The notes beneath the pieces were generated by a model. The model saw nothing but the letters and a program-made list of their open reading frames with translations. It ran no database searches and was not told the origin of the DNA. Positions 21,713 through 34,880 of a DNA stretch of 64,000 bases are shown here, one piece after another. The translations under genes and the position numbers were made by a program. Origin of the DNA: Aegilops tauschii subsp. strangulata (Eukaryota; Streptophyta; Magnoliopsida; Poales; Poaceae); the NCBI RefSeq assembly GCF_002575655.3, contig NC_053036.3, forward strand, positions 158,572,627-158,636,626, given 5' to 3'. Position 1 is the stretch's first letter; every line of letters starts with the position of its first letter.

Positions 21713-21790
21713 GGGTGCGGCCGCTCGGTGGCGCCATTAATATAGACCAGTGGGAGCGAGGCGGGCGGCGGTCCAAGGTTGTCTCGCTTC
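21713..21790 (-). promoter_or_regulatory. Putative core promoter of the F-box gene
   Basis: The reverse strand has TCTATATTAATGG (TATA-like) about 115 bases upstream of the start at 21625. The block shares GGGTGCGGCCGCTCGG with 8874-8889. Confidence 0.5.
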
Positions 21791-22189
21791 CCGGTGAGAA
21801 CGACTGCTTAATCTCTAGTATGAATGAAATCTATGCTTAATTACTAAATTTTAGTTGCAAAAAATAGATAGTGATATTGATTTTTAGCTGCATATTTTGA
21901 CAAATCGCAGTGTCTCTTGGCTTAGCGCCGAAGTCTGGATTTAATTTGCATACCATAATCTGAACCGTTTGCATTGAAGAGATGCACAGATCCTGCGTTG
22001 AACAGCTTGTACGCTTCCCGGTGAGCCTGCGCACCGGACTGTGCTCGCACGCCTCCCGTTCAGTCAAGAAGCTGTCCACATGGCACCTCCTATAGCCATT
22101 AAAACCAAGACACATGGCGTCACGTGAATGGTTAACCGAACGCACATGGTTTGAATTATACAAATGTTTGAGATATTAAAGTGGCAGCT
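21791..22189. other. Spacer, no gene
   Basis: A GC-rich stretch at 22015-22065 (GGTGAGCCTGCGCACCGGAC) matches 8958-8976 of element 1. Otherwise no feature is seen. Confidence 0.5.
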
Positions 22190-23580
22190 ATTTTTTTTCA
22201 AAATACCTTGGTTGGCTATCATTATTCGAATGCGCCTTCTCTCAAAATGGACACGAAAAATACCACAGCATGTCGGTTGCCCTTCCATGATAGCATGCCA
22301 AGTTTCATGAATTTCAGACGAGTTTTAGATTTACTAGAATTTAAAAACAAAGTATCTCAACGCTTTGCCGGCAATCAACGGTGCCCTGGTGTTTGAAATT
22401 CATTCCCGTTTCTTGCATGGGACCTAAGCATGCACCCAAGGACACAGATTTGATTTTTTAACCAATTTATATGCACTGGAGCATGCGCATGTAGTTCAAA
22501 TTTGAATTATGCACATAAATGCATTGAAAACTCAGTTAATGCATAAAAATGTCCAAATGAACCCCGAAAAATCACAAAAATTCACACAACACTCCTGTTG
22601 TTCTATGTTGACACAAGAAAAGAATTGAAAGCAATAAGAGGCAATGGATATCGTTTCGTCCTCAAAGGTGGGGCGTTCCCTACCGAAAACCATCATGCTT
22701 GTTGTGAGAAGCTCCAGTTTGTGAGAAGCATATACCCAAACCTGCCCCAAATGGGACAAAAATTTACCACGGCATGTTGATGCCGCTCCATGATAGCATG
22801 CCAAGTTTCATGAATTTCAGATGAGTTCTGGATGTACTAGAATTTAAAAACCAGGCATCTCAATGTTTTGCCGGCAATCAACGGTGTCCTGGTGTTCAAA
22901 ATTCATTCCCATTTCTTGCATGGGACCTCAGCATGCACCCAAGGACACGAATTTGATTTTTCAACCAATTTATATGCACTGGAGCATGCGCATGTAGTTC
23001 AAATTTGAATTATCCACATAAATGCATTGAAAACTCAGATAATGCATAAAAATGTCCAAACAAATCCCAAAAAATCACAAAAATTCACACAACACTCATG
23101 TTGTTCTATGTTGACACGAGAGCAAAATTTGAAAGCAATAAGAGGCAATGGATATCGTTTCGTCCCCAAAGGTGGGGCGTTCCCTACCGAAAACCATCAT
23201 GCTTGTTATGAGAAGCTCCAGTTTGTGAGAAGCATATACACAAACCTGCCCCAAATGGGACAAAATTTTTACCATGGCATGTTGATGCCGCTCCATGATA
23301 GCATGCCAAGTTTCATGAATTTGAGACGAGTTTTGGATTTACTAGAATTTAAAAACCAGGCATCTCAATGTTTTGCCGGCAATCAACAGTGCCATGGTGT
23401 TTGAAATTCATTCCCATTTCTTGCATGGGACCTAAGCATGCACACAAGGACAAAGATTTGATTTTTCAACGAATTTATATGCACTGGAGCATGTGCATGT
23501 AGTTCAAATTTGAATTATGCACATAAATGCATTGAAAACTCACTTAATGCATAAAAATGTCCAAACAAACCCTGAATAAT
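22190..23580. repeat. Three tandem copies of a ~505-bp AT-rich unit
   Basis: TGATAGCATGCCAAGTTTCA occurs at about 22288, 22792 and 23297. Each unit continues with TACTAGAATTTAAAAAC, TGCCGGCAATCAACGGTG, CATGTAGTTCAAATTTGAAT, AAAAATTCACACAACACTC and CAATGGATATCGTTTCGTCC. Differences are mostly single bases. Frames such as 23027-23404 are repeat translations. Confidence 0.93.
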
Positions 23581-24036
23581 TCCAATTCTTTTATGATCAC
23601 TGCCGATAAAAGGTCTAGCAATTCAAACACCGTCCATGGCCGCTGTGACCCCATTATGTAATTCAAATCAAGACGAGAAATCAAGTAGATCCCAGACAGT
23701 TTATTATAACCAACCGTGTGAGATGCAGCACAAAATATCTTTGGACCGTGTCTGAATAAGGGACTGTGTCTGATGACACTTTGCACGCCAGTATTTTGGC
23801 TGAGGCGATTCCAAATTTTCAGCTTTCACGGAAATATTTACCTCCCCGCCCCCTCCCCCTTACCAAAAGCCACATTTCCCCTGTTTCTGCCTTCCTTTCC
23901 AAGTTGAAACCTTCACTCCTTGCTTGCAGCGCCGCCGCCTCCTCGCCGGTGACCCTCCTTCACGTTGCTCGGCCTCGCCTATCCAGGCAGGTAATCGACA
24001 CCCGACCCCCATCCTCCTCCTCCTTCCACATCCCAC
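23581..24036 (+). promoter_or_regulatory. Upstream region of the B3-like gene of element 2
   Basis: Motifs ACCGTGTGAGATGC and GGACCGTGTCTGAAT (23710-23780) precede a pyrimidine-rich leader (23840-24035), the same order as 12720-13108 in element 1. The frame 23766-24101 lies in this region but ends before the join described for the gene and is probably not coding. Confidence 0.45.
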
Positions 24037-24118
24037 ATGCCCCGACCGCCGGCGCGAGCGCGACACCTTCCACCCAAATCACCGACCTCTCCACAAAATA
24101 AGCGCCGGCCTAAGCCAT

Positions 24119-25420
24119 CACTAACAAAAAATACACTTCCGTGATGATACGTGTTTGTCACAGTAGGTCACGTTTTCTGTCATGCATGTACATCCATGAC
24201 AGAATCAAGATAGTCATACCTGTGCTGTCGTAGAAGTGTTCCATGACATTACCAAAATTATCATCGCGGAAGTGTCCACTTCCATGACGATAAATCGCGC
24301 GTCACAGAAGTGCTTTCGTCAAGGGTGACCGACACATGGCATCCACCGTAACGGAACGTCGTTAAGCTATCGGGTCCGGTTTTGGATCCGATAACCCGTT
24401 AACAGCCCCGTCCAATGGGGATTTTCCACGTGTAAAATCATCATTGGCTGGACAAAACACGTGTCGGCTCACTGTTGGGACAGATGTCATCCACTCATTG
24501 GACCGAAGGCGCCTATGATATGTCGACACGTGGCACAGCCGAATAGAGGCCCATTCCTGTGAAAAGGCTGGCCCATTTGACTTGGTCAAAAGGTGGTGGG
24601 CCGGCCCATGGAAAGCCTGTTAACGACATGTTCGCATATAGCCCATCTACAGCCCGCTAACCCAGGGCCCGTTACGACCTATCCGAATTAGGCCCAGTAG
24701 CGTCATCTGGGTCGTCCAATATGATTCCAGCCCATTTTAAGTTTCGGCCCATGTATGGCCCATGACGTCTTTCGGCCCATATGAGGCCCTTTGTAACTCT
24801 TGGCCCATTAACGGCCCGTGGTGAAACTGGCCCATAATGAATAGTGTATCACTTTATACCCATTAACGGCCCATTAATCCATTGGGCCGTTTGCAGCCCA
24901 TGTTATCTTTCGGCCTTCTCAGGGCCCATTTATTCTTGGGCTCATTTCTAGCATTCGATTACTTACGGCCCGTTACTGCCATTTTCTGATTGTGGGCCAA
25001 ATTCAGCCCCTGGTTACAGTCGGCCCGTTTGTGGCCCGTTAATACGTTGGGCCATTTTCATAGCGTCATCAAATACAGCCTATTAACGACGACCCGTTAT
25101 GGTCTGCCCATGAACGGACGACTCCAACTCTAGCCCGTTTATGGCCATAATGCAGTCTGTTTTTGGCCCATGTTTGGCCACTCGATCATACGGCCCGTCT
25201 AAGGACCATTGATGATACGGCCCGTAGAAGGCCCATTGTTTCTATGGACCGTAGAAGGCCCATTGTTTCTACGGCCCGTAGGAAGCCCAGTGTCACTATA
25301 GTAAATATGTAGCCCATGGTCTGTTAAAGGCGGGAAACTACTATAGGTTTAGACCTGCTAATGGCCCAAGATGATTATAGGCCCACGTTTTGGCCCATAT
25401 GAGTAACGGGCCGGCCTGAA
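24119..25420 (+). repeat. Left subterminal region of the Jorge-like element, GGCCCA-rich
   Basis: Bases 24119-24340 hold inverted TTCCATGAC/GTCATGGAA-type motifs. From 24590 to 25420 there are roughly thirty GGCCC or GGGCC motifs, many in the form GGCCCATTAACGGCCCGTT. Such dense short motifs are typical of transposase-binding subtermini. No gene is seen. Confidence 0.8.
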
Positions 25421-25595
25421 GACCAACAACACTGAGATCCACTGAACCTTCCGGCCTAAATTACAGCATACTGACCAAAGAATAAACCTAGACTATACAA
25501 CAAAGAAATTACGGCATATTACATCCACTGGGAATCAAAGTTCGCTACCGGTGATAATAAAGCGCAACATGACCGCGGATTACATACACTGGGCA

Positions 25596-28500
25596 TCAAA
25601 GGTCGCCACCAGTGCATATAAACGCGCCGACAAAAGAATATACAATACTGAGAGCACTTCGAAAGGCACTAGACCTGGCAAGCTCGGGCCCCGCAAGTAG
25701 CCGAACAAGCTGATGAGACCTCAGTTGTGTCAACGATAGATGCTTCATCCCTAGCTGTATGGCACCATAGTGCGCAAGGCAGTCCCCTGGCATCTTCATT
25801 ACATCTTTGACTTCAAGTCGGGGCTGAGCTGAAGCAAGCCTTTCCACTTTAAGTTGAGACTGAAGAAGTCAAACTGATTGAGGTAGCGACTGCACAGAGG
25901 TTGTCTCACACCTGCTGGTGAGTAGCTTCAACTCACTGTCTTCATCAAGACAGGACCTTGCGGTCATCTCGCTGGCCTCAAGATGGTTTGGCTCAATATC
26001 TTTCCTAAAGTTCTTCCTGGCATAAGAGATACGACTCTGAAAGAGAAACAAGGAGACATGTAACAGGTTTCACAATTATATAAGCAAATAAATGGATCTG
26101 TTCTACATAAGGAACATGTTTTTACAACTACAATTTAAAACTGGTAGTTGTTGCAAACATCCAATCAGATGTAAACAGCAGTGGAGGAAATGATGCCTAT
26201 CCAAATCTATACTAGAACAAATTTTGAAGGCTTGAGAAGGATGAACTTACATTACATGTTAACACGGGCTGGACAAAGCCCTTCTCCATGTTGATGGAAA
26301 GATAATTCAATAAATTCCCCAAAGAAAATTCTTCATAAGCGTTGCCATTATTCTACATTTTGCAAAGAGTAAATATAGATCAAATAATATTGGAAGAAAT
26401 AGAGGATAATGAAGCTTAGGTGCAGACTGATGATACATAATCAAATAGCAATTAATTAAGTACAGCGTTACAAGGCAAAAGGTACTGACAAGAGGAATGC
26501 AGACATCAACGTGTGAAGTGGCATTGGCTTTATTCAACATTTTGGTAAGAGTAAATGTAGATATGATAATTTGGAGAAAGTGGAGGGCAGGGCAGATAAG
26601 ATGCAGAGTAATGCTAGACAATCAACTATCTCGCGATGCATGTACAGTAATACCACCACCGTCCGTTATTAGTTGTCGCTCAAATGGATGTATCTAGCAC
26701 TATTAAGTTCTAAATACATCCAATTGATCAACAATTAATTAGATACAGAGGGAGTACATGACAACAGGTACTTACATGAGCAATCCAAAACTTCATAACC
26801 ATTGTGTTAATTCTACATTTATCTAAGAGTAAATATAGATCTTATAATTTCAAGCAAAGGGAGGATAAAGAAGCAAACATTTACAGTGATGCTACATAAT
26901 CAAACAGCAATGAGTGTAAGTATGCTGACAAAGAGCGAGAGGTACTGACAAGAGCAATGCAGAGCCCAGTATTGTCGTGAGATCCTATGATCCTTTGAGC
27001 AAGGAGATTCATCTGAAATTAGTTTTCATACAAGAGAGAAGGTAAGGCACATGCAGAAATTTAGGAGTTCAAATTTTGAATTGATATCATAGACAGTACC
27101 TGACGCTGGGCTGTCAGCAGTTCTAATAGGGGTTTGGCCACTGGAGTAGGGGTAAAGTCTGTTACAGTTGGGCCTGTGTTTTCTGTGGCTGCTGATCTAT
27201 CTGATTTAACAGGTATCACTACCTTTTCCAAATACCTAGTTTGTACGCCTTGAGGATCTGCAATGACCCTCTTCCTTTTGGACATCTATTACGAAAGAAC
27301 AACATTTGACTGGAAAAACATAGTACGACGACACATGGAATAGGTACAGAAATTAAAATGGATAGGTATGGCATATACTCATATATGATGCTTAAACTAA
27401 GCAGATGGTGTAACAAAGTAGAAGTAATGCAAGAGGTCAGATGCAAAATATGTGCGACCAATACAACCTTGCCAAGTTAGAGCATGCACCTTGATGGGTG
27501 AATAAGATAGGCCATCCTCCACCATGCCAAGTTTGTTAGCCAATGGATTGTTCCGCAATATTCCTCTCGTGCGCCCATTCTCATATTCATTTTGATAATG
27601 TTCAATACCTCACATGCATGAAAACATAAAAACAAGTGAGATTATCTTTGTAATGCAGAAGTGATTCTAATCCAATACTTCCTCCCTGTAAACCCCTTTG
27701 TGCTATCTCTGCAATTCTTCTAAGAGGTGCCATGCATGATGTAATTTGGTGTGTGCATTAATATAATGTGGCCTACTACTCAAAATATGAGAGCTCCAGA
27801 AGTGATGATACTTCACAGATGACAGCTTCAACATATAGTAAAGAAGAACAAGTCGACCTGACCTGGCAGATTCAAAATATACTAAGGGAGAATAACTCGA
27901 CCTGACCAGTCGACCGCAAGAGAAGAGGATCATCTTAAAGAAGAGCAGAAGAGCAAGCAGATTGAAGATATTACAAGTCTTTCTATACAATGTTGGTTGG
28001 CCACCCATGATGAACCAGAGCGCACAGAGAAATACTATTCCTTCCGGTCTCTCCATATGTGGCTCACATGCATTTCAAAACTAAAGTAGGAACATTTAGC
28101 TGACCAATTAAACATCTCTCAGTTTTACTAATATCAGCATAATATCATATTTGAATTTGTACAACTAAGCTTGTTTAGCTCGATGGGTGGAGCAGTGCTA
28201 TTACGACACGAACCACGTAGGCTGATCGTGGTCATCATAAAATGGGGAAACCGTAAGCATGATGAGTATAGTGTTGACCGTGGCAGTGGGATGGCAGATC
28301 TGAAGCCGCAAACCGCGCAAAGGGTAGTTAGCAACCGATATTTGCTTTGAAATAACAACTAAGATTTGGTATGGACAAGAAAGTACAGTCAACAAGTGAC
28401 AAAGAAATGCAATTCTGCTGTCTCTCTATATGTCATGACATGCATTTGGAAACTCAAGTGGGACCTTTAGCGAACCAATTAAATGTGTCTGTTAACTAAT

Positions 28501-29499
28501 ATCAGTATCATATCACAATCATGTATGAACAACTAAGCTTTGGAATTTTGAGTGTTGTGTTGTTTAGCTTGAAGGGTGGAGTAATGCTAGTATGACAAAA
28601 AGCACCTACACAGATCATAGTAGAGTAGATAAAAGGGGAAAACCCTAAGCATCAAGAGTAAAATCAGGAAAGTGGAACTAGCTGGACTAGTGGGTGGCGC
28701 ACATGCTTTTCGAAACAAATATAGGAACATTAGGTGACCAATTAAACGTTCTCTGTTTTAGTAATATGAGCATCATATCAGATTCGTATTTCAACACGTA
28801 AGCTTTGGAATTATGAGTGGCATATTGTTTCGCTTGATAGGTTGAGGTCTTGAGGAGCAGTGCTAGCACGACACGAAGCAGTGAAGCACCTACGATGATG
28901 GTAGTGAATATAAAGGGGGAAACCATAAGCTTTATGAGTATAGTGACCATGACATGGCGGATCTGAAGGTGCAAACCGGACAAAGCTACTTCGCAACCAA
29001 TGTTTGCATTCAACTAGCCACTACGATTTGGTACGGACAAGAAAAGTACAGTAAACAATTTAAGATCTATTTTCCGGGTGAGATCAATAACTTAAGCACA
29101 TATGGAAGAGTACCACCTCTCTTGTGACGCCGTGTAGGCCCCTGCTGATACGTTGAGGGTGTTGCGGGTGCGATGGCTGTCGGTGGCGGGGAAGAAGACT
29201 TTAGATGGCAGACGGCCGGGTTGGGGGATAAATCCTGTTGCCATGGACGAGGCGGTCGTAGGAGCGGCAACGGCAAAGTGGATGACGGCGCCGATGAAGC
29301 AAGACGACGCGATGAAAGGATCCTGGTCCGGCGCCGTGGATGAGAGACGTCCATCTCTTGCAGTGGACGACCGGGTAGGGGTAGCGGCTCCGGCAAGGTG
29401 GAGGATGGGGTGGCGGACGGAGGAGGCTGGCCGCAGTGGGGAGGTTGTCATGGCGCCGACGGTGTATGAATGGGGAAATGGAGGGGGAGGGGGTCTCAA
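25596..29499 (-). CDS. Multi-exon gene B of the Jorge-like element, function unknown
   Basis: The first exon may start near 29451 (MTTSPLRPASSVRHPILHLA) and is Pro/Ser/Thr-rich. Later exon-like segments have consensus borders. About 27600-27489: NGRTRGILRNNPLANKLGMV, donor GTGCAT. 27285-27100: MSKRKRVIADPQGVQTRYLE, donor GTACTG. 27012-26950: MNLLAQRIIGSHDNTGLCIA, donor GTCAGT. About 26352-26245: NGNAYEEFSLGNLLNYLSIN. About 26040-25875: SRISYARKNFRKDIEPNHLE. About 25850-25600: VERLASAQPRLEVKDVMKMP. KSKR-type basic residues could be a nuclear signal. No known domain is recognised. It may be the accessory (TNPA-type) gene of the element, but this is a guess from position only. Confidence 0.4.
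26648..26759. mobile_element. Stowaway-like MITE
   Basis: A stretch beginning about CCGTCCGTTATTAGTTGTCG and ending AGATACAGAGGGAGTA, with inner complementary blocks (AATGGATGTATCTAG / CTAAATACATCCAATT), has the look of a common Triticeae Stowaway MITE, about 110 bp. It lies in an intron of gene B. Confidence 0.6.
28130..29065. repeat. Three degenerate copies of a ~310-bp unit
   Basis: Copies near 28130-28400, 28480-28690 and 28720-29060 share AATATCAGCATCATATCA-type starts, GTTTAGCTTGAAGGGTGGAG, AGCAGTGCTAGCACGACACG, GGGGAAACCGTAAGC and ATGGCAGATCTGAAG. They lie in the region between the first and second exons of gene B. Confidence 0.75.
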
Positions 29500-29519
29500 A
29501 CTTTGGGACGCGCTTGTCT

Positions 29520-30060
29520 GAAATGTGGCAAAGTTACGAACTTATCCCCCGTTTAAAATTTCGGACATCACGTTGGTTGGGGATAGGACGGTAATCTCGC
29601 ATCGCCCAAATATTTGTCGGTAACGTTCGGGCGAGGAGAGGGTGCTTTGCCGCCCACGGTTGGCGCCCACGGTGTATGAACGGGGCTGACAGGTAGGGCG
29701 GTTGTGTCACGTTTGAGGGAAGTTACACATCTACCCCTATTTAAAATATTAGCCTAAATTGCTTTCGGACGAGGAGAGTTTGTTTTGCCGCCCACCGTGG
29801 ATGAATGGGGAAATGGAGGGAGAGACACATGTCTTTCGGATGAGCTTGAATCAAATGTGTTTTGTCGCCCACGTTTGGCGCCCACCGTGTCTGAATGGGC
29901 TCAGAGGCCATCGTGTCACGTCTGATTGAAGTTACTAGTCTACCCCTATCGACAACAGTGTAAATCCGGTCGATAAGGATGTCAAGTGTCAGGGGTAGAC
30001 AGTAATTTCCATCTCGCAAACACTTGCTTCGGGCAGCCCACAAATGATAGTGGGTGTTTA
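29520..30060. repeat. Three copies of a CGCCCACGGT-type unit upstream of gene B
   Basis: Blocks near 29625-29740, 29745-29850 and 29855-29960 share TTGCCGCCCAC, GGCGCCCACGGTGTATGAA and GAAGTTACACATCTACCCCT. They lie between genes A and B, where gene B's promoter would be. Confidence 0.65.
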
Positions 30061-30479
30061 GCCGCTTCGTTCAAAACTTGGGAGAATTAGCATTCACGTT
30101 TGCCCTGGGCCCTGGCAACTAAATCCAAATCCAATTTTTATTCGATTACAAATATCCACAGATAATTCTATGTTTTGTTATTTATTTCTTCAAAACCACA
30201 ACAAAGATTTATTCCACCTTTATATATGATTATGATTTAGAAATGCCGTGATCTTCGAATTCAGTAGGTTGGATACACTTTGAGTCAAACAGTTATTTCA
30301 TCCAATACAATATGCTCACACGAAAAACAGTTCACCTTATGTCAATCATACAAGTACTGAGGATTACCTCCCCTAAAAAATTCGGATCAGTACAACACAT
30401 GGACAACATAGGGGGTCTTACAACATAATCCATTCAGAGACATGACATGACATGCAAGTACAATAATCTAATGACAATT
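30061..30479. other. No gene seen
   Basis: AT-rich, no repeat or frame of note; probably the 3' flank of gene A. Confidence 0.4.
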
Positions 30480-33026
30480 TCAACTGCTATCTAAAGAAGA
30501 ACTGGGATTACCCTGGGCTTCAGATAGCAGAAGCAGCAGGACCTCCTCCGTCTTCAAATGCAACATTCTTACTTCCTCCAATTCTTGGGTTGCTTGCATA
30601 ATGCGTGCAGCTAATTGCATAATTTCCAGCTTCAAGATCGAGATTACCTCATTCATGGCAGCCACACCATCTCTTTCTGCCTCTAGTAGAGCCTCAAGAA
30701 CTATAATATCTGTGCTCAGACTGCTCTCCAGCGGTGTTGCCTCTGAACTGCTACCATCTGGTAACATGGATGGCGCACTGCTTCCACAAATAGATTTTGG
30801 GGTTGTACATTGTGTCCTAGTGTGAACGGCATCCTGAAAGGTTTCCGCTGGACATAACTAAGAGATAGTTATCGCATGGTCCAGGCAGTAAGCTTACATG
30901 GTAAACGACATACGAATTATTGCCAAGCATGGCAAGCTATATTTAAATGGTTCGAAGCAGCATCAGCCAAAAAGAAATTAAAATGGTAAGATGAAACTAG
31001 GGATGTAAGTGGCAAATAAACGATCCACCAGTCCCATCTAGTTAGTTTTTGCTAGCTCCCTGGTTCATTTTCCTCAAAAAAACAAAACTCTTTTGAACTA
31101 TCATACCACTAGTGGACTTTAATAAGGATTAAACGGGACCCAGTTGACATCCCTAGTTGAAAGAGTGTATCGCCGCTATATTTAAGTTGCCAAGGCATCT
31201 AAGCAGTTGAAATAATCTGAGAAAGCACTTAACAGTGTGGCCTCATATAAACTACGAATACAGTCTTGTGATGAAGTTCAGAGGAAAAGTTAAGGACTCA
31301 AATGAACTAGGCATGCATTTCTTTACGATAGTACAGCAGGCACTGCTGACATATTGGCCAACTCAGGTATAGTGTAACAAGTAACAAACAAGCATTCAAA
31401 ACAAGCAATACAGCAAAGCAGACAATTGAACTATTTGTTATTCTGTAGGATTACAGGTTGAGGGCACAAGCCAAGAAAGCAGCCCACACGCATTACATTT
31501 CACATGTACTAAAACACACTGGCTTACCATATGTTGTTGTGAAGCCTTGCTGCTGTTGCAATGTTCTTTGAAGATATCGTCAGCATCTCATGGTTGCAAA
31601 TCTACTTGTTGTAGTTTATTCTGCACCCTCTATTTAGGTAAAATTAATTTTAATCTCATGCACTGGTTCGAATTGATCATCAATGGTTCATCTAAACTAA
31701 TGAAAGAAGGGCGTGTGCATACACGACAATATATCTGCTTCCCTCTATTTTTATGCTTGTTCGAGGTGCCAGCCCCAAAAGAACAAATATTTTGCTTGAT
31801 GGGGTTGGCAGCTCCATAATTAATAGAAGCATCAAATTAGTCATGCAACTTGGGAAGATCAAGAACACACAAAAAAGTAATGAACAGAGGCTCGTAGCAG
31901 TGATGTAATAGCTAGCATCAGAAAATGTAGGGTAAAACGAACAAAAACCAGCGGAACCACATGCTAGTTTGCTGATGTGTAATTAAGCATAGAGAACATG
32001 AAGCAGTCTGATGGAACCAACAGGTGGCATCAGAATAACACCATTATCACAAATATAGCATGCAAGAAGTAAAATAGTAGGCAGTGATATCTAGGAAGTA
32101 CAGTAATACTTAGGACAAAACTAAAGCATATTAACTATATGTGCACTGGTATGTAATTTAGCACATGTAACATGTTCACTACCAGAAGTATGGCCCTACA
32201 GGTGTAAGCAGAATAACGCGTTTCATGAAAAACTAAATGATGCCCTGAAGAAATTCAAAGGTGCGGTGCTTATGCTAAGAAAGTGAACGTAGGCGCCGGC
32301 CGTTGGATAATAGTACCTGATTCTCGGTGGCGTATGGGTATCGTTGGCATACTTGATAGCTAAGGATCGTCGATGGTGCTCGTGTTGCGGTTGAGTTTGG
32401 GCCGGTTGTCGCCGTCGCTGAAGCGGCTCCGGTGCTACGGTTGCGGCACCTGTCGACATACAAGAAAGCTCATCTGTGGTAAGTGAATAGTTGCACGATA
32501 AAGAGAAAAACCGAAGGAGTATAGATCGAAATAACCCGATGAGGCTGCGGCGTCGGTAAAGCAGGGCCGATGGACTTGAATATGGCGTCTGTGGAGCGGG
32601 TCTGGTGCAGTGGACAAAGCTTCGGCGGGCGCGTTGTACAGTGCTTTCGATGAGGTGGATCTGTTGCGGCGGACGAGGGCTTGTATGAAGGGCTAGCGAA
32701 GGGACGGACGAGGGAGTCAATGAAGGGCCTACACTATGGTGGACAAGGGCGCCGGTTAAGCAGATCCGGTGCGGTGGACCATGATGGCGGTCAAGGAGAT
32801 CTGGAGCGGTGTACAAGCCAGTCGCTGAAGCGGCTCCGGTGAAGTGGTGAGTTGGCAGTTGGGGGTTCCAAGGTGCAGAAGGTAGATCCGTCGGGGTGTG
32901 AGGTCCACCGTTGCGGAGGAGGACTAGATTCGGCGACTTGCCGTGGTTGGGGGTCGGGGAGGGGAAGGGGAGGGGCTTTGGGGAAGAATGTTGGGGGAAA
33001 AGAGGGGAAAACAATGGAGTTACCAA
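30480..33026 (-). CDS. Multi-exon gene A of the Jorge-like element, coiled-coil C-terminus
   Basis: The last exon (about 30836-30480) follows an acceptor at about 30837 and encodes DAVHTRTQCTTPKSICGSSA, then LEALLEAERDGVAAMNEVIS and ARIMQATQELEEVRMLHLKT, ending SSSLDSS stop. The heptad-like Leu/Ile/Met spacing predicts a coiled coil of about 60 residues. A middle exon near 31800-31640 encodes cysteine-bearing YCRVCTRPSFISLDEPL-type sequence on the minus strand. The 5' region near 33026-32465 is Pro/Ser-rich (MVTPLFSPLFPQHSSPKPLP) and resembles the start of gene B in composition. I do not recognise the family; position and pairing with gene B suggest element-encoded genes. Exon joins are not established. 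Confidence 0.4.
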
Positions 33027-33700
33027 AGCAGCCCTTTTCCGTTCATGTGGCAGGGGTAAAACAGGAATATCGCAGGGCTAAACTTTCAAGCGCGAGATAT
33101 TTCGATGTGAGCGGGAAGTTTGAAAGCTTTTGGCGCCTGAAATTATATTCTGCTCTTGTACGGCCGACTATGATATCATGGCCGAGAATTTGTTTGTTTT
33201 GCACGCAAAAAAAAGTGCAAGTTTTGAAAATCAATGTCTCCAACTCGAAACTTAGATTGTCCATTCAATTCAAATATGGATCATTGAGCTACTACAAGCA
33301 AATACCAACATATGGTCCAATTCAAATGAAATTCCAAATGTGTTTATCCTAAATATGATGACAAAAGCAAAAATGTGTGTGTGTATGAATAAAGTGGATG
33401 ATTATAAAGTTTGAACATGCCCGTATGTGTATATCTCTAGGTTTTATATATGAATTTGAAATCACGAAATCCCGACTTAAAAATGTACCTCCGTTTAAAT
33501 GAATTACAAAAGCTAATGATGGAATCGAATTCCAAAATTCCAATCTTAGGTTTGTAATTCTGGTACATCAAAGTATATCACGCATGTTCAAAAGTATCGT
33601 TATCTCATAGTCCAAACTGTGAAACAAATTGATCAACCTTGAGTGCACACACTATTGACCATGTATATCTCAATTACGCTAAAGTCCCTCAAATATAGAC
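33027..33700. other. Upstream flank of gene A, no gene
   Basis: AT-rich; a short stretch (33037-33180, GGTAAAACAGGAATATCGCA) resembles text near other gene starts in this element. Nothing else is seen. Confidence 0.4.
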
Positions 33701-34348
33701 ACCTCACTCTTTATCTGAAGCCACCCCCCACACAGAGAGAGAGAGAGAGAGAGAAGTCGTTCTCTCCCCCAAACACCAACACACGAGCACATTAACACCC
33801 CTCTCTCTTCTAAAGTCCGGACCCCAATATAGGTCTCTAGCACTTTGTCTCTTGGGCATGCACACATCTCTTCCCCCACTCTCTAGCTAGGTCTCCCGGC
33901 ATCTCTCTTTCCCAAGCACACGCACTATGTAGAGTGTATCTTTCCCATACACACAAAACATTGCCCCCAAACGTCTATCTCCCTAGTTATGTGGTTCTCG
34001 CACACTCACCTCACACACCACCCCCACTGCAAAACAAGCACACTTTGTCTCCTTGTGCACCACTCTCCTCTTTCTATCTCTCCCACATGCGGACCCGCCC
34101 CAGCTCCTCCCTGATACACATATGTCATGACTCTTTCCATAGCTCCCTAATGTATCATCGTTCTCGATCTTGCACATTGTTCTCTACACCATATATTCTA
34201 GATCTCTCATGAAGTCCCTATCACACACACGATGACTCGCTTCCCTTGCGTCTCCGTACATAGGCCAATTTCAAACAACATCAACATTGTCTCCCTATCT
34301 ATACGCCATTTATGGACACAAACGCCCCCTCTCTCGCCCCCTCTCTTC

Positions 34349-34410
<62 letters not shown>

Positions 34411-34880
34411 CGCTAGCTCTCTCTCTCGCTCTCACACCCCTCTCCCACACACAATCGATGTCTCTTCCAAATAGTCTGCTCCCCCCGCCCGCACCCATGC
34501 TATCCCGCTACTACACATGTCACACCATTCCCCCTTCCCTTATACTGGGTTTACATCATTAGTGGTCTCTCTACTCCACATACACACACTCCCTCTCACA
34601 CACAAACACGTGCACAAACACACACAGACACGCACAAACACCCATTAATCTGGATCCTCATCTCTCCCCGTGTCCGCATGTGTATCTCGCACACTCACTC
34701 TCTAATTATGTATATGTGTTTCCACGTTACACAACACAAAGCCCCATGTGCATGTCTCTCTCTATCCTCCACACACATAGACACAAAGAATCTGTTATCA
34801 TTGCCTCAGTCTCTAGACATATCACACATGCACACTGTCTCTCTCTCTCGCAAACACGCTCAACAAGGGTTTCCCCGTGA
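33701..34880. repeat. Pyrimidine-rich low-complexity region with CT and CA microsatellites
   Basis: The plus strand is about 85% C, T and A in short CACACA/CTCTCT words. A CT run of about 75 bases is at 34338-34410, and a GA run (the opposite sense) is at 33737-33754. Frames in this region encode only LSLSLS or CREREREREE-type peptides. Confidence 0.9.

Noticed and set aside
23027..23404. 125-residue frame
   Set aside because: Translation of the 505-bp tandem repeat; equivalent frames in the other units are interrupted.
23766..24101. 111-residue frame as first exon of the B3-like gene
   Set aside because: It ends before the CACTA insertion and is not in phase with 52869-53185; the ATG at 24037 is.
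34232..34562. Frames with LSLSLS or EREREREE runs
   Set aside because: Produced by the CT microsatellite.
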